In this document: in pieces, positions 30,000-41,587 of the stretch | Layout: every line of letters begins with the position of its first letter | Numbering within the stretch: position 1 is the stretch's first letter | From: Telmatactis stephensoni | Taxonomy: Eukaryota; Cnidaria; Anthozoa; Actiniaria; Isophelliidae | Direction of reading: 5' to 3' | Assembly: GCA_029948255.1 (NCBI GenBank) | Contig: JALIZF010001773.1 | Span: 306,501-370,500 of the forward strand | DNA: 64,000 bases | The notes under the pieces: model-generated | What the model was told of the DNA's origin: nothing | Databases searched by the model: none | The model's input: only the letters and a program-made list of their open reading frames with translations | Program-made: the position numbers and the translations under genes

Positions 30000-32900
30000 T
30001 AGAAACACGCGGTCCCTGGCACTGATTTCAAGCAGTATTTACTACATGGTTTCAGGCCTTATATTATTCCAGAGTGATAAATTTCAAAACTTTTTCCAAT
30101 TATATTTTATCATCTGCTACATCTATCAAGGAAATAACTGCCCACTTCAATATTAGAGAAGGTATAGAGGTCATTTCGTATCAAGCCAATTATTTGGCGA
30201 TCGCGGAAGTCTTAAACGTCCTTATCACATTCAATCCACACTTTAACAAGTCAGTAATAACTTCTACTAACTAACAGCTTTACCTTATTTTTGAACTGAG
30301 CGCCCAAAATTGTACTCGAAAGTACGAGGTTCTGGTCCTTTCTCCACTTTTGGCCTGATGTTTGACCCGTGATATTTCTCCATGATCTGCACTGCCTTCG
30401 ATTGAAATAATTATCCACAACACTCTAGCGGTAGGTAGATTGCTTGCATATCAGCATTTGGGTACTTGAACATAATTTCGAAGAATGAGATTGCCAATGA
30501 AATGCTCCATGTCAGAATAAAATTCCCACATTCAACAAGCAAAAGGTTTTTAAAACAAAAACAAAAATACACGCATGCGCAGACAAATTCTCTATATGCT
30601 AGGCGCGCGCTGGTACAGTGATGTCTGCAATAATTAATGTGACGTCACGGATGGCGTAAATAGCAACCCAAAATGCTCCGAAAAACAGATTCCCAAATGT
30701 AGTTGAAATTGTACTTTTTAGAAATTCCTTAAGACATTTACCTTCACTTTTGCAGTATTGATATTGTTTTACCTACAGTCTGTGTCAATCTTGTCTTTGA
30801 CACTAATCTGACAATGGAAACGGCTGAAAACAAAGGAAAGTTGAAGTGCTGTCTTTATTAGTTCCCGCCATTTTTCGTTCTTCGGAGAGGAAGACGCGCG
30901 AGAAAAAATATTTTTTCTCGGGGTTTTAGAGCATTTTGAATCCCAGAAAAAGTTCCACGTAGTCGTAAGTAATAGGCCTTTTGCCTGAACTGTGCTGTTA
31001 GTTTAGAATTTCTACAGTAGTTCTGCTTCTAACAATCATTTTTTGTCTCGGTTATTTTTGTCGTTTCAGATTTGTATTTTGTTTTTCCTGAACGACGCAG
31101 CTCAGTAAATACAAAACATATAGACCTAGAAACACCAATATTAATTGCTTTGAACTTCTTTTCACTCTCTATCAGTGAATGATATCAGTTAAAAACATTT
31201 TCCTGTTTTGTCTTCGATAAATATCAATCAAATACATTGGGCTTCCTGTGGTAAATAGCTTACAAAAATATTCCATTTTGTAAAAGTGCTATGGATAAAA
31301 AGATGAAATAAAGATCTTGGAGAAAACTTTTAATAATTTGTTTGAAGGTCTGTGTATTTTATACTTTTGATAATCTCCTATGACCTTGCTACATTTGTCA
31401 GATCTAGTCATTTTATTGACTCTGCAGTTGTTCATAATTCTACTGAATAGGAAGCAAATTAAAGCCCACCTATATAAAAATGCCCCAAAACTGCTTTCAT
31501 CCAAACAAGTAAACCATATATCATTGTCCTTCTAAGACACTAGATATTGCAGAACATCACATTTTGATTGTTTAGTCTTCATAGTTATGGTTTTGTATGG
31601 GTTTTGATGTGGAATACAGTACTGAGGCAATACGTATTGAATACTCCTTATACTATTTGCAAGTATTGTCTTGGTTTATTTTGAGTACAAAATAACAGGC
31701 TAGTTCTCTCTTAAATGTTAACTGATGCAAATTGAAGATAGATATAGGAAATCAGTTATTTGGCATACAACTGAATAGAAAGAACACAAAACAAGGAAAT
31801 TAGATTGAAGATCAGATTTCTGTATAACAACTCTACTTTACATGCAAGTAACACCTTTTTGCTGTCAATTTCTTTACTGAAAATATTCTAGACCAAAACT
31901 TGAGCTGTATTACACAGAGAGACTCAAATTAATTTTAGATAAAAAGAGTCAGTAGTTCATTTTAAAATTGGTGTGTAAAATCCGATTACACGTGTTAGTA
32001 CTAGCTTTTCGAGTTTCTGTACTAAACTTAATCATTGGGCAGTTTTATCACAGAAATGTTTATTTTTCAACAACCATCAATTCTAAATGAACTAGACGCC
32101 TAATAGGCGTTCACTCGGGCTACACCTGTGTATAGTACTTGGGGAGAAATGGAGAACAGAAGTTGATGGAAACCAGTTTGACTTGTCAGTGTCTTTTGAT
32201 TGCAAAAATGCATGACAAGTACTCCCAGAGTAGAACACAAATTATATTGGGGAGAAAGTAGTTTGTACATAATTGTACCACATCATGATGGTTATTAATA
32301 TACTGCTGGTCTAGCTTTTTATCACACCATATACAGTATACAGTCTGCTTTATTTTGTAAATGCCTACCAAATGATCCAATATGATCTATAGATAATACA
32401 TTATAGCTCAGACAATTTAAATTTCTATTCTGTACTTTTTTACTTTGATTTATGGAAACAAAACTTACAAACTGTGGCAGACTGTTTCAATGTCCAAGTT
32501 AAAATGATTTTGATATTGCTGTTGTCACATTGGTAGATTCTAGAAGTACCACAGTTACCTTTCTATGAAATCATTTCAGTTTCTTATTAACACAACTTTT
32601 CAATACATGTATTACCATGTTTTTAATATGGAGCAGATCAATGATTATAGCAGTAGTCAGTTGCTGATGCTTTATTTGAAGAAGTGTAATGTCATACAAT
32701 ATATGCTCATTACCGATACCATATATAGCTCCTCCGTGCACATCAATCTGATACTACTACATACAGTAATACCTTCAATTCAAATCCACTTTATCTTGTT
32801 TCTGTGAACATGGTTGAACAAAGCTTGTTCAAATTTGTGGTTGAGTATCACTTTTCATTGATTGAAAATATCATTTCGTACATTCTAAAATTATTCTTCA

Positions 32901-34920
32901 ATTGTTGCTAATATAAGGTCTCATAAACATTACTATCATTTCCATGATTATCCATCACTATATTTTTATCTGCTAACATTGAGCATGATTGACAATAAAG
33001 TGCATTCAATATAATCATGACATTGTACAAAATACAGCAGATTGCACTAAATATTTATAAGTTAATAACAAAAAATCATTTGTTTTCCATTGTTTATTTG
33101 GTGTAATTTTGCACCATTAATTTCTGTTTCCTGGCTTAATTATTTAATACACCCTAGTCACCTTATTACGCAAAGGCAAGAATCCTGAGTCTTTCTAGTT
33201 AATTGTAGATATATTGTTAGTTAATTAGTTCGTTTTTAACACGGCTCTCAGGAAGAGCATGACGGTAGACACCGTGTAAGCAAATATTATGTGCAAGCAG
33301 TGGTGAAATATTATTAATTTAAACAAACTACTGATCTATTAAAGACAATATCTCCGTGTCTTACATGTCTGTCCTCAAGTGAAGTTCGCTGCCACAAATC
33401 GATCTGTCTCGTGTTCTTGGACGATCAATACATTATAAGTTGATTACAACAGCTGGTAAGAAGGTCATCACTAAATTCGAGAATTCGATATTAACGATTA
33501 AAGCAAAGTATCTTGAGATTAAAAGCCAATAGTTCGAAAAATTCCGATTGATAGCGTCCGCCATTTTGTTCTCAATCTCTCGCGACCACAGGAAGCCTCG
33601 TGGTCAACAGTGTACCCCAAAGGCTTCTGGGTAATTTGCCGATTTGCGACGTTGATAGCCAGCTGAGTTGAATGCATTCCCCGAAAAGGATTATGGGTCA
33701 GCTATTTTGGTTAGCATTTCCTAATCTGATTTGAGAAAGTGAAATCGTTTGTGGTTTTCATAAAAAAACATTTTGTGATATTACCAGTTGAAAATCTATT
33801 TTTGTATATCAATATCAACTAATGGTACATCATGCCCACGTTGCAGCATAAGCAAAAGTCCTAAACACCAGCAAATTTATCCATTTTGAACTAGTAACTC
33901 AGTTCGCTGAAATTAAACTCTACCGTAAGCCCTGAGCTTCCATACAAATAGCTTTGATAAAATAAACGATTTATAAATCATCTCTTTAGAAATAACATCG
34001 CCAAAAATGAGAACTAATTTATACATAATGAGTTTTATTTTCGTTACCTTGAAACGCTGACTAGATTTTCTCAAAAACGGTCTGCTTGATGCATGCTCCG
34101 ACTCTCGTAAAAACGCAGGAATCAGCCGGCCAAGAGAAAACGTCGCTTACATCCTTGGAAACACTTAGAATTTCTCAAGATGATGATAAGTAGTTTCGAT
34201 AACCATTTCTTTGTTTGAAATTGTGGACTTCAAGTGCCTCGGATTCACATTTATAGTAAATTTCTGCTCAAGACTATCTCCTCGGCTCGCTAACCACAAA
34301 CATCCACAGTCACCGAAACTCAGTGTTGTTTACTCCTCCAAACTTGGCTCCAAAACTTTGTTTTTCCATTCAAAGAGAACATCATATTAGCAAAGAGATC
34401 GGCAAATTGAAGCAATGATGTAATTTTCTATCGTATTTCTTTACGTTTAGTTGGAAACAAACTCACAAGTTGAAGGACTTTGGCTGTCGTTTCGTCAAAA
34501 TAAATGCTTTTTCCCGCCACTGGGCAGCGCGGCCGCTAACAGAAAAGGCGCGAATTTCTCGTATTTTTTTATTAGACTCGGAAATATTTTAGTGAAACTC
34601 TCTATTATGTCTTCTATAATAGCAAAATGGATTTACAACATTCTAGAAAATGAGGCTTTCGTATTTTATCCATTATCTTGGTAGGTATGAAGTAGTACAA
34701 AGAAATGCTAATCAAAATAGCATTTCAAATCCTCGATTCTGATTGGTTGACCTTGGGATTGTTGCGAAGGTCAACTCAGCTGGAGATAGATAGACCGAAA
34801 AGGTAAACCTAGACTCGAGCTACCACAGGTAGCCCGAGTAAAAATACGTCATCTAATAGGTACAAGAGATTTGGATGATCACTTTTTCTTCTATATGCAT
34901 GCCCTTTACCTCTTGAAACG
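30000..34920. other. Intergenic DNA upstream of the GPCR
   Basis: AT-rich. CCGCCATTTT motifs near 30866 and 33560 resemble YY1-type promoter elements, but no coding exon could be tied to them. The first may be an untranslated exon of an unseen gene. No RNA gene recognised. Confidence 0.35.
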
Positions 34921-35078
34921 TTTTTCTTCACTTGTTGTCTTTGAAAGAGCATAAAAGTCTTTTTCGTTCAAATACGACGAGCATACCCGATCCTTTTACA
35001 ATAGAACCCCCCCCCCCTTCCCCACCCCCCCTTCCCGGTAGGAAAAGCTTTCATCTTTTAATGTTCATAATCTTTACA

Positions 35079-35092
35079 TTAATCTTACTCAG
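35079..35092 (+). promoter_or_regulatory. Splice acceptor just before the GPCR ATG
   Basis: TTAATCTTACTCAG ends one base before the likely start codon at 35094. It suggests a 5' UTR intron, and it argues that the longer open frame back to 34932 is not coding. Confidence 0.55.
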
Positions 35093-35093
35093 G

Positions 35094-36113
35094 ATGAACC
35101 ACACCAGAAACCTTACAGCTGGAAATGCAACAGTTTTCAACAAGATCTATTTTTTCCCAAGACTTAACACGACGAATACAGTTATAACTGTCTTCCTGAT
35201 CGTGGTCGTTGGGTTGGTAGGAATCGTTGGTAACTCCTTGATCTTCTTTCTGGAGTACAAAAAGAAGAAATTGAAAAAACGAAGTGGTCCGCGACCCCTT
35301 GACCGATCAATGGCCTCTTACTATATCAAGAGCCTTGCTATATCAGACTTAACCTCCTGCTTGATTCATACACCTCTTGGATGTGTCTGGATTTTTGACG
35401 AGTCCATCAAGAGCGACTTAGAATGTAAGCTTCATAGGGTAGCGGTGATGTCACTCTCTTGCGTCACTATCCTTAACATCACCTTCATCTCTGTACTGTA
35501 GAGCGCTACTTGGCCGTATTCTTCCCCCTAAGAGTACCAAGCATTACTGCCTCCAAGGTCTGTGTAGTAACAGCGTGGGTGGTTGGTACCATCATTGGCG
35601 TCCTTCATGTTCTGCCTTACAAGAGCATGCGCCTGGAAGTTAATTTGTACCTCTACACAGTTATTTGCATTTCCCAGCCCGACGAAGCCATTTCCAGTTA
35701 TCTTCTCAGCTTCCATTGTCATGTTTGTCATGTTCGTGGTACCGAATTTGGTCATCATCATCGCTGCCATAAGCATCAGTAGATTCCTGCGGAAGCGCCA
35801 GAAACAAATCCAAGACGGAACTCTCACAGCTTCTCAACGAGCCCAAGCCTGGAGGTTCAAAGATACTGCCATGTTCGTCAAGATCATCTTTAGTTTTTAT
35901 ATTCCATACACGGTGTTCTTTGTCGTAAATATTCTTACTGACGTTAAAGTGATTAAAGTAAACTACTATATAGAAACAATCATTCAGTTGGCAACATTTA
36001 TGCTTGCTTTTTCCAACTGTGCTGTAAACCCTATAATCTATCTCACATCTTCTAGTGATCTGAAAAAGGCTTATAAAGCTTTTGTTGGCACTAGGGTTAC
36101 AAACAAAACCTGA
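35094..36113 (+). CDS. Class A (rhodopsin-like) GPCR, single coding exon with two frame breaks
   Basis: Seven-helix receptor. The N-terminus has glycosylation sites at Asn2, Asn6, Asn11 and Asn25. TM1 carries GIVGNS (Asn47), TM2 LAISD (Asp85), and Cys111 opens TM3. At about 35497 the frame meets TAG; the next frame continues VERYLAVFFPLRV, the E/DRY box with ERY, then TM4 (VVTAWVVGTIIGVLHVL) and loop 2 (CISQPDEA). Near 35700 the original frame resumes with TM5 (SASIVMFVMFVVPNLVIII), a basic loop 3 (RFLRKRQKQ), TM6 (IIFSFYIPY, Tyr in place of the CWxP Trp), and TM7 NPIIY, ending VTNKT at 36113. The breaks cancel: one base missing, then one extra. Two assembly indels or a young pseudogene are both possible. 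Subfamily and ligand are not identifiable; peptide or orphan class A is most likely. Confidence 0.9.
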
Positions 36114-36342
36114 AACACACCACACGTCAGCGTAGAATCTCTTTTTCATTGTTGTCAATGTTCATAACTCACTAATATTTTAGGGTTTGGGGAGGATATC
36201 TTTTCTAGTTTTTAGTTACTTTAGTCAAGGCGGGTACCTCGCATGGGACTTCGTGTCCCGTTTGTACCCACCTCTTGGACAGTGCCTTTGTTTTGTTCTT
36301 TTTCTACTTTCTCTAATTTTGTATTTTAGTTATGGTTTGTCC

Positions 36343-36348
36343 AATAAA
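36343..36348 (+). terminator. Poly(A) signal downstream of the GPCR
   Basis: AATAAA in GTCCAATAAAGTTGTG, about 230 bp after the GPCR stop codon, followed by a T/G-rich stretch. A good candidate 3' end. Confidence 0.55.
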
Positions 36349-36649
36349 GTTGTGAAAAATATATATATACATACAGAATTTATTTCTGTTAAACTTAACT
36401 GATCTTGTTCTCTTACGCTTTGATTGTATATGCATTTATAACATATTTGAGAAGTAGCTAGTACGAGCGCGCTGATTGGCTGGCATCCATGATTTACACT
36501 GATCATACATGTACATATGAAAAAATATGTGACAATGTACATTTTTGTTATATATTGTACGTTTTTGCTTATATATTTTTTTCCTTCTCTAGTTTTTGAA
36601 AAATAGAAGTCACCACCGTATACATAATGACCAAATAATATTGACTATC

Positions 36650-36730
36650 TTAGGCGATATTAATTAGGCGATATTAAGCGATATTAAGTGATTTTAGGCG
36701 ATGTTAAGCGATATTAGGCGATTTTAGGGC
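36650..36730. repeat. Minisatellite TTAGGCGATA
   Basis: About seven units of 9-12 bp (GCGATATTA, GCGATTTTAG) with small variations. Confidence 0.85.
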
Positions 36731-36871
36731 CCGGAGTAGGCCTAATTTGGTACTCACTATAAATAGCTGTCTCGTATAGCCATATATCAGGTTATTCCAG
36801 TTAGCTAACATCGGAATAAACAGTAATTTATATAGTTGTAAAAAACATGTAAAGCAAGTGTAAATAAACAA

Positions 36872-36904
36872 ATTGTCATTGTCATTGTCATTGTCATTGC
36901 CATT
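36872..36904. repeat. (CATTGT)n hexanucleotide tract
   Basis: Five copies of TGTCAT/CATTGT with the last degraded. Confidence 0.85.
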
Positions 36905-37329
36905 GATCAATTAAAGAAAAAGGAAAGCAATATAAAACGGTCGCTGGTACTTCCAACTTGCAATAGGGTAAGAAGCCGTTATCACTGCCTTTCTGATTGC
37001 GCCTCGAATATTTCAAAGTCTGTTTATACTGTATGCTACTAGCCAAAGTCCTAAATATTAACGCCTAAAGTTTAGGTCAAAAAACCCGTAAAATTGCTTG
37101 GAATCTAAAACGGTGACGTCATCGTTTCGTCGCTATGATAACCCCGATGTAAACAAAACACATACCATTAAAATCGTCAGTCTTAATATAGTAAGTGAAC
37201 GAAACGTCATAACTGTGGGTGCTTTGATGTAAGAACTACAGCCATTTCACGTTGACCGGTCGAGCACTAGAAAAATTGTAGGAAGCCTCCTTAAGGTGAT
37301 CCCTCTGTTTTGCACCGCACGTCTACTGT

Positions 37330-37800
37330 TTACATATAGTCCAAAAAGCACAAAAATTGCGGCTTTGCGAGCATTTTCATTCAAATTACGAATAAAAAAG
37401 CTATAAAACGCAATTTTCCAATCGTTGGTGCGATAAAAAGCTCACCCCATTCTCCTCTCAAAAGAGTACCGTTTTTAGTCCTACTCTGATGATGTTTTAC
37501 AAGATATCTCGCAAACGAGCCCGTTTTTTATTCCAGGACTTGCTTTCTTGCAGTGATTCAATATATATGAAAATTAGAAAAAATTATCGAGAGGGACATG
37601 GAAAAATTGTCGTCTTTTGAGTATATATATCAGCGCTCAAAATGTCAAAAATCGAACATTTTCGCGTGTACGTTGCTTTTTCAAAGTTGTGTGCAAAAAT
37701 GTACTTTACCGAAGTTAAAGCTCTTACATGACGCACATTTGGGCCAAATTTGTTTGTCAGTGCTAAAAATGATTTATTTATCAAGTGATAACTAGGACAG
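37330..37800. repeat. Dispersed repeat, copy 2
   Basis: Second copy of the 29050 repeat: TTTGCGAGCATTTTCATTCA, then the CCATTCTCCTCTCAAAAG block, TATCTCGCAAACGAGCCCG and GGGACATGGAAAAATTGTC, which also matches the 132-bp unit at 29661. So the tandem unit is part of the larger repeat. Confidence 0.7.
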
Positions 37801-38439
37801 ATTTCTGAGTTACGAACGTTTTATATGTTCTTGTGTTAATTTGATGACGTCAAAGGAGACATCATTTATTATACAAAAACGACTTAATCCTAAATACTGG
37901 AAATTTTCTATTTGTAAGTCAATTCTATAGATTAAACCAGCAGTTTAGCAAAAAAGGTGGTTATCCAATCGAAGAGCACTTGTTGCAAATGCCACATGAA
38001 GTAAGTCCAAATGCCTTTTTTGACGTCATCTCATTGGCATTTTGAGTTTAAAAATTGTATATCGTGAGAATATGGAGACAATATCAGAAAAATAAAATTA
38101 TTTTCGCTATATACTCTCTAATAAGAATTGATTTTCGAAATAATAAAATTGTGTCATAGGAGCTTTAAAAGAAACTCTCTTGTAAGGTATTCTACTAAAT
38201 TTCTGCTAACTCTGAGTCTATGGAGTTTTTTTCTGAACCCTAGCTGATAGACCTATTTACGAGTTAGCCGGACTACATCGGACGTTCCCGCAAAATCGCT
38301 AAAACACCTTTGTCTTTGAAGCCAAATATTTCCTTAACAAGCACAGTGACCCCTTCCCTTTTTTCTTAAATGCGAGATAAACATAGAGAATCAGAATGAA
38401 TCGGCACAATGCAGAATGTGTCATGCAATACTTAACAAA

Positions 38440-38775
38440 TAGATTCCATTTTTCCGTGCGTTCCATTTTTCCGTGCGTCTGTACTCTAATCGATGCACAG
38501 ATGACGTCAAAATGTGGTGAGAACAAAAAAGTACGCCACGAGACGAACTCGAGTGGCGTGACTGTTGTTCTCATCACATTTTGACGTCTTCTGTGCATCG
38601 ATTAGAGTACAGACGCACGGAAAAATGGAATCTATCTGTTTTATATAATATTTATCGAAACATTCCAACCAATCAGAGCGCGCGTAAGATTCGATGACGC
38701 CATCTATGTGTGTGTACTCTAATCACACATGGTTGTTCGATCAATAAGAGCGCGCGTAATATGCCAAATTATTAT
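38440..38775. mobile_element. MITE-like element, family M copy 5
   Basis: Best-preserved copy. GATGCACAGATGACGTCAAA at 38494 is mirrored at about 38578-38602, around a CGCCACGAG...CTCGAGTGGCG centre; then CGAAACATTCCAACCAATCA and TGTACTCTAATCACACATGG. A 17-bp block TTCCATTTTTCCGTGCG is duplicated at the left edge. Confidence 0.75.
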
Positions 38776-38850
38776 ATACAATACAATACAATACAATACA
38801 ATACAATACAATACAATACAATACAATACAATACAATACAATACAATACA
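38771..38850. repeat. (AATAC)n microsatellite, about 15 copies
   Basis: Pure ATACA/AATAC pentamers at the right end of a family M element. A second, shorter array of the same motif is at 39967-40011. Confidence 0.96.
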
Positions 38851-39639
38851 TTATAAGATATTTAAGATATAACGCGCGCGCTGATTGGCTGGCTACCATG
38901 TTTATATCAGAGGACAGAGACATGGCTCGCTCAAAAAACGTCGAAAATATTTCACGCCGGGCACAAAGACCCCAAAATCGGCATTGCTCTAACCTTTGTA
39001 TCTTTAACAATATTTAATCATTTGCAATGAAATTGTCAGTGATGATTAACTATAAGTGACGATTTATTTTGCCATGTTTAAAAGTTACCACTGACGTGAT
39101 TTGGACGTCATAGCGAATTGTTACATTTTTCGAAAACATCCAGATTACTTCAAGAGATTATTAAAGGTACATAGTTTGAAAGAGAATGCTATTCCCTAAA
39201 ATTTGGTGCAATTTTTATCTCGATCCGACATTTCGTTGTTGAGTCATAAGGGATTTTTGTTTCACGATGACGTCATAAAAGTGACGTCACTAATAACCAT
39301 TAAAAGCCATTAGAAGCCATTGGAAACCGCAAGTGGTGATGCAACGAACATGTATTACTATTATGAAGTGTTTCTACATAACTAAGTTAAAACTTTTGGT
39401 CATCGAGCTTTATTAGAGATATTTCAAATAATCGGTGATGTCATTATGACGTTAGAGGATTTTGCTATATATTCTTATTAATGTTTCTAATACTTATCTT
39501 CAAAAAATCAAAAATCTAAAAACATACGATTTGGGAGACTACGAAGCTCTTTCACTATGCAAAGTATAAGAACGACCGAACTTCAAACAAAAAAGTTGAA
39601 GCTTGCTTTTCTCTTGCTCTACATCTTTCATCGTGTTTA

Positions 39640-39755
39640 TGTATAGTATAAAGAACGAGAGAGAGTGTTTTATCGGATATAAAGATCCGAGCCGTAGGCG
39701 AGGATCTTTATACCGATAAAACACGATCTCGAGTTCTTTATACGGCTTAAAAAAC
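39640..39755. mobile_element. Hairpin element
   Basis: Arms: AAGAACGAGAGAGAGTGTTT...GATATAAAGATCCGAGCCGT and the reverse complement to 39750 (AAACACGATCTCGAGTTCTT). The loop is very short, around GTAGGCGAGG. Confidence 0.8.
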
Positions 39756-39966
39756 ACATATTAGAGTTGTTCTCTAAAAGAAATTCAAAAATATCTTCAT
39801 TTATCTTGGAGAAAATCGAGGTTAAAGTTCATGTAAATTAGGCCGAATCTTTATCAGATATAAAGACACTCGTCACGGTGGCGATTTTCATTGTGTTTGC
39901 CTTATGAATTATTAATGAGTTTTTTAAATCACAGTACAGAGACATGCGCGCGCGTTTTATATTGCT

Positions 39967-40011
39967 TAAATACAATACAATACAATACAATACAATACAA
40001 TACAATACAAT
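39967..40011. repeat. (AATAC)n microsatellite, about 9 copies
   Basis: Pure pentamer array, same motif as 38771. Confidence 0.95.
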
Positions 40012-40534
40012 ATGCATTTATTCAGTACCTATATATAAATAAATGCAATTTTTGAAAATATACTAACATGATTTCAGTAAATTACAATACAAAATGGTCA
40101 AGGCATTATAATATGCAAGTGAATATATAGATTTCATATACTAAATAAATGAAAAACGAATTGAAGAAAAAATAGAAGCAGGAGACAGTAAACCATGTCA
40201 TATGTGAATGTAGCAAACTGCATGCACAATCTGACTACGAGAGAAGACACGACAACGATGGAAGAGTAACTCATTGGGAACGAGAGTATAGTATAGATTT
40301 CGTATTTCTGATTTCTATGCGTATTCTGATCACAAAGGAATAATTTTTTTGGGAAAAGAAAAAAAATTGAAAATTTTGTTGTCTTTTTTTAAAATAAAAT
40401 TTTAGCTGAAATGCGCGCGCTGTTGACGCCATCACACGCCATCGAGCGCGCGCTCTCGGGTTTTATCCCAAAAAGTTCACTTTTTTGAAGAGGAAAAACT
40501 CATTTGTTTCTATAATGTTTTCATGTATATTATT

Positions 40535-40709
40535 AATAGGAAATCATATGGCTTTCTTGTGCAATTTGAAATAAATTGGAACTCGTGGGATTTCAAAAAG
40601 CCCAAATTACACTCGCCTAAAGACTCGTGCAATTTCGAACTCTTTGACTGATCCCACTCGTTCAAATTTATTCCAAATTCCACTGGAAACCATATGATTT
40701 CCTATATTA
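40535..40709. mobile_element. Palindromic MITE nested in the LINE fragment
   Basis: Inverted arms TAGGAAATCATATGG and CCATATGATTTCCTA, with GCAATTTGAAATAAATTGGAA roughly mirrored inside and a central CACTCGCCTAAAGACTCGTG. The same loop motif is in the 63088 hairpin, so this is one family. Confidence 0.8.
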
Positions 40710-40765
40710 ACTGTGCCGTGACCTTGCGGTGCCGTTTTCACGGTCATATCTACTCTATCAAAAGT
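40710..40765. repeat. Family G repeat fragment
   Basis: CTGTGCCGTGACCTTGCGGTGCCGTTTTCACGG resembles, inverted, the CGGCAC block at 9241. Confidence 0.45.
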
Positions 40766-41524
40766 ATATGGAATGCCACACGATGAGAAATGGCATGATC
40801 ATGCATGCTCAAGAAGCTGTCGCTCAATCAACCTCAAATGAGGTTAAATTGGCGGTCGTGGGACTTTAACCTACAAATTGACAAAGTGATAGAACATCGA
40901 ATTCGGCGAAGACCTGACATAGTTGTGGTTGACTGCACACAAAGACACTGTCATATCAATGTCGATAGAAGTAAAGGAAAAAGGGAAAGTAGAGAAGTAA
41001 TATACCAACAACTGAATCAAGAGGGAAATGGCTCGTTTACGGGACATGAGAGTGTCTTACATTTATAGATGTCGGAGCATTAGGGATTGTTTAACGGAAC
41101 TAGTACTTAAAAAAGTACATCGAACGCCACTGGGCTAAATGTAAAGAGCATTTGATACAGAAAGCAGCCCTATTATAGGAACTGCAAAGACATTAAGAAA
41201 AGTATAGGTCATCTGAAGGACACATAGAGATCAGTCGGATTAGTAGAGTGTTTTACAGAAACCTGTGAAGTAACTCATGCTTGTAAAGTGTTTTGTTTCC
41301 CACTGATTGTTAATTGCCAGGAGATCTTTAGCCTATTTTACGGGTTAATGAAAACCACTCTATTGACAAGAATATGCTATATGTAATTTGGTTAAATTTT
41401 AGTTTTTAATGTCTGAGGCTTTAGGTAAAAGCTTGTCTAGTATAGAACCAGGCAAAATATTGTAAATAAGATTTATCCTTTGATACTTTAAAATAATATA
41501 ATGATGATGATGATGATTATATTG

Positions 41525-41587
41525 TTATCGTTACTATTGTTATTATTGTACGTACATCATCATTTTAATGTCAGTAATTGGTTATTT
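41525..41587. repeat. 63-bp perfect direct repeat, left copy
   Basis: Identical to 42092-42154 with 504 bp between. Begins TTATCGTTACTATTGTTATT. Confidence 0.93.

Larger units (their letters stand above)
40180..41240 (+). mobile_element. Degenerate LINE fragment (RT C-terminal tail)
   Basis: Two decayed pieces typical of the region after the reverse transcriptase domain in invertebrate non-LTR elements. At 40183-40290: VNHVICECSKLHAQSDYE, then RRHDNDGRVTHWE (a CxxHxxCxCxxL-type zinc motif followed by RRHDNxxRxxHW). At 40843-40965: WDFNLQIDKVIEHRIRRRPD and IVVVDCTQRHCHI, the usual W(D)NIQxDxVIxxRRPDIVVVD block. A hairpin element splits the two parts. Remnants of the 3' region run to about 41240. 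No intact RT or endonuclease in the window. Confidence 0.8.

Noticed and set aside
34932..35093. Longer GPCR N-terminus starting at 34932
   Set aside because: It runs through a poly-C tract and a splice acceptor; receptor-like features and glycosylation sites begin at 35094.
35528..36158. Minus-strand frames across the GPCR
   Set aside because: Shadows of the receptor; no family features.
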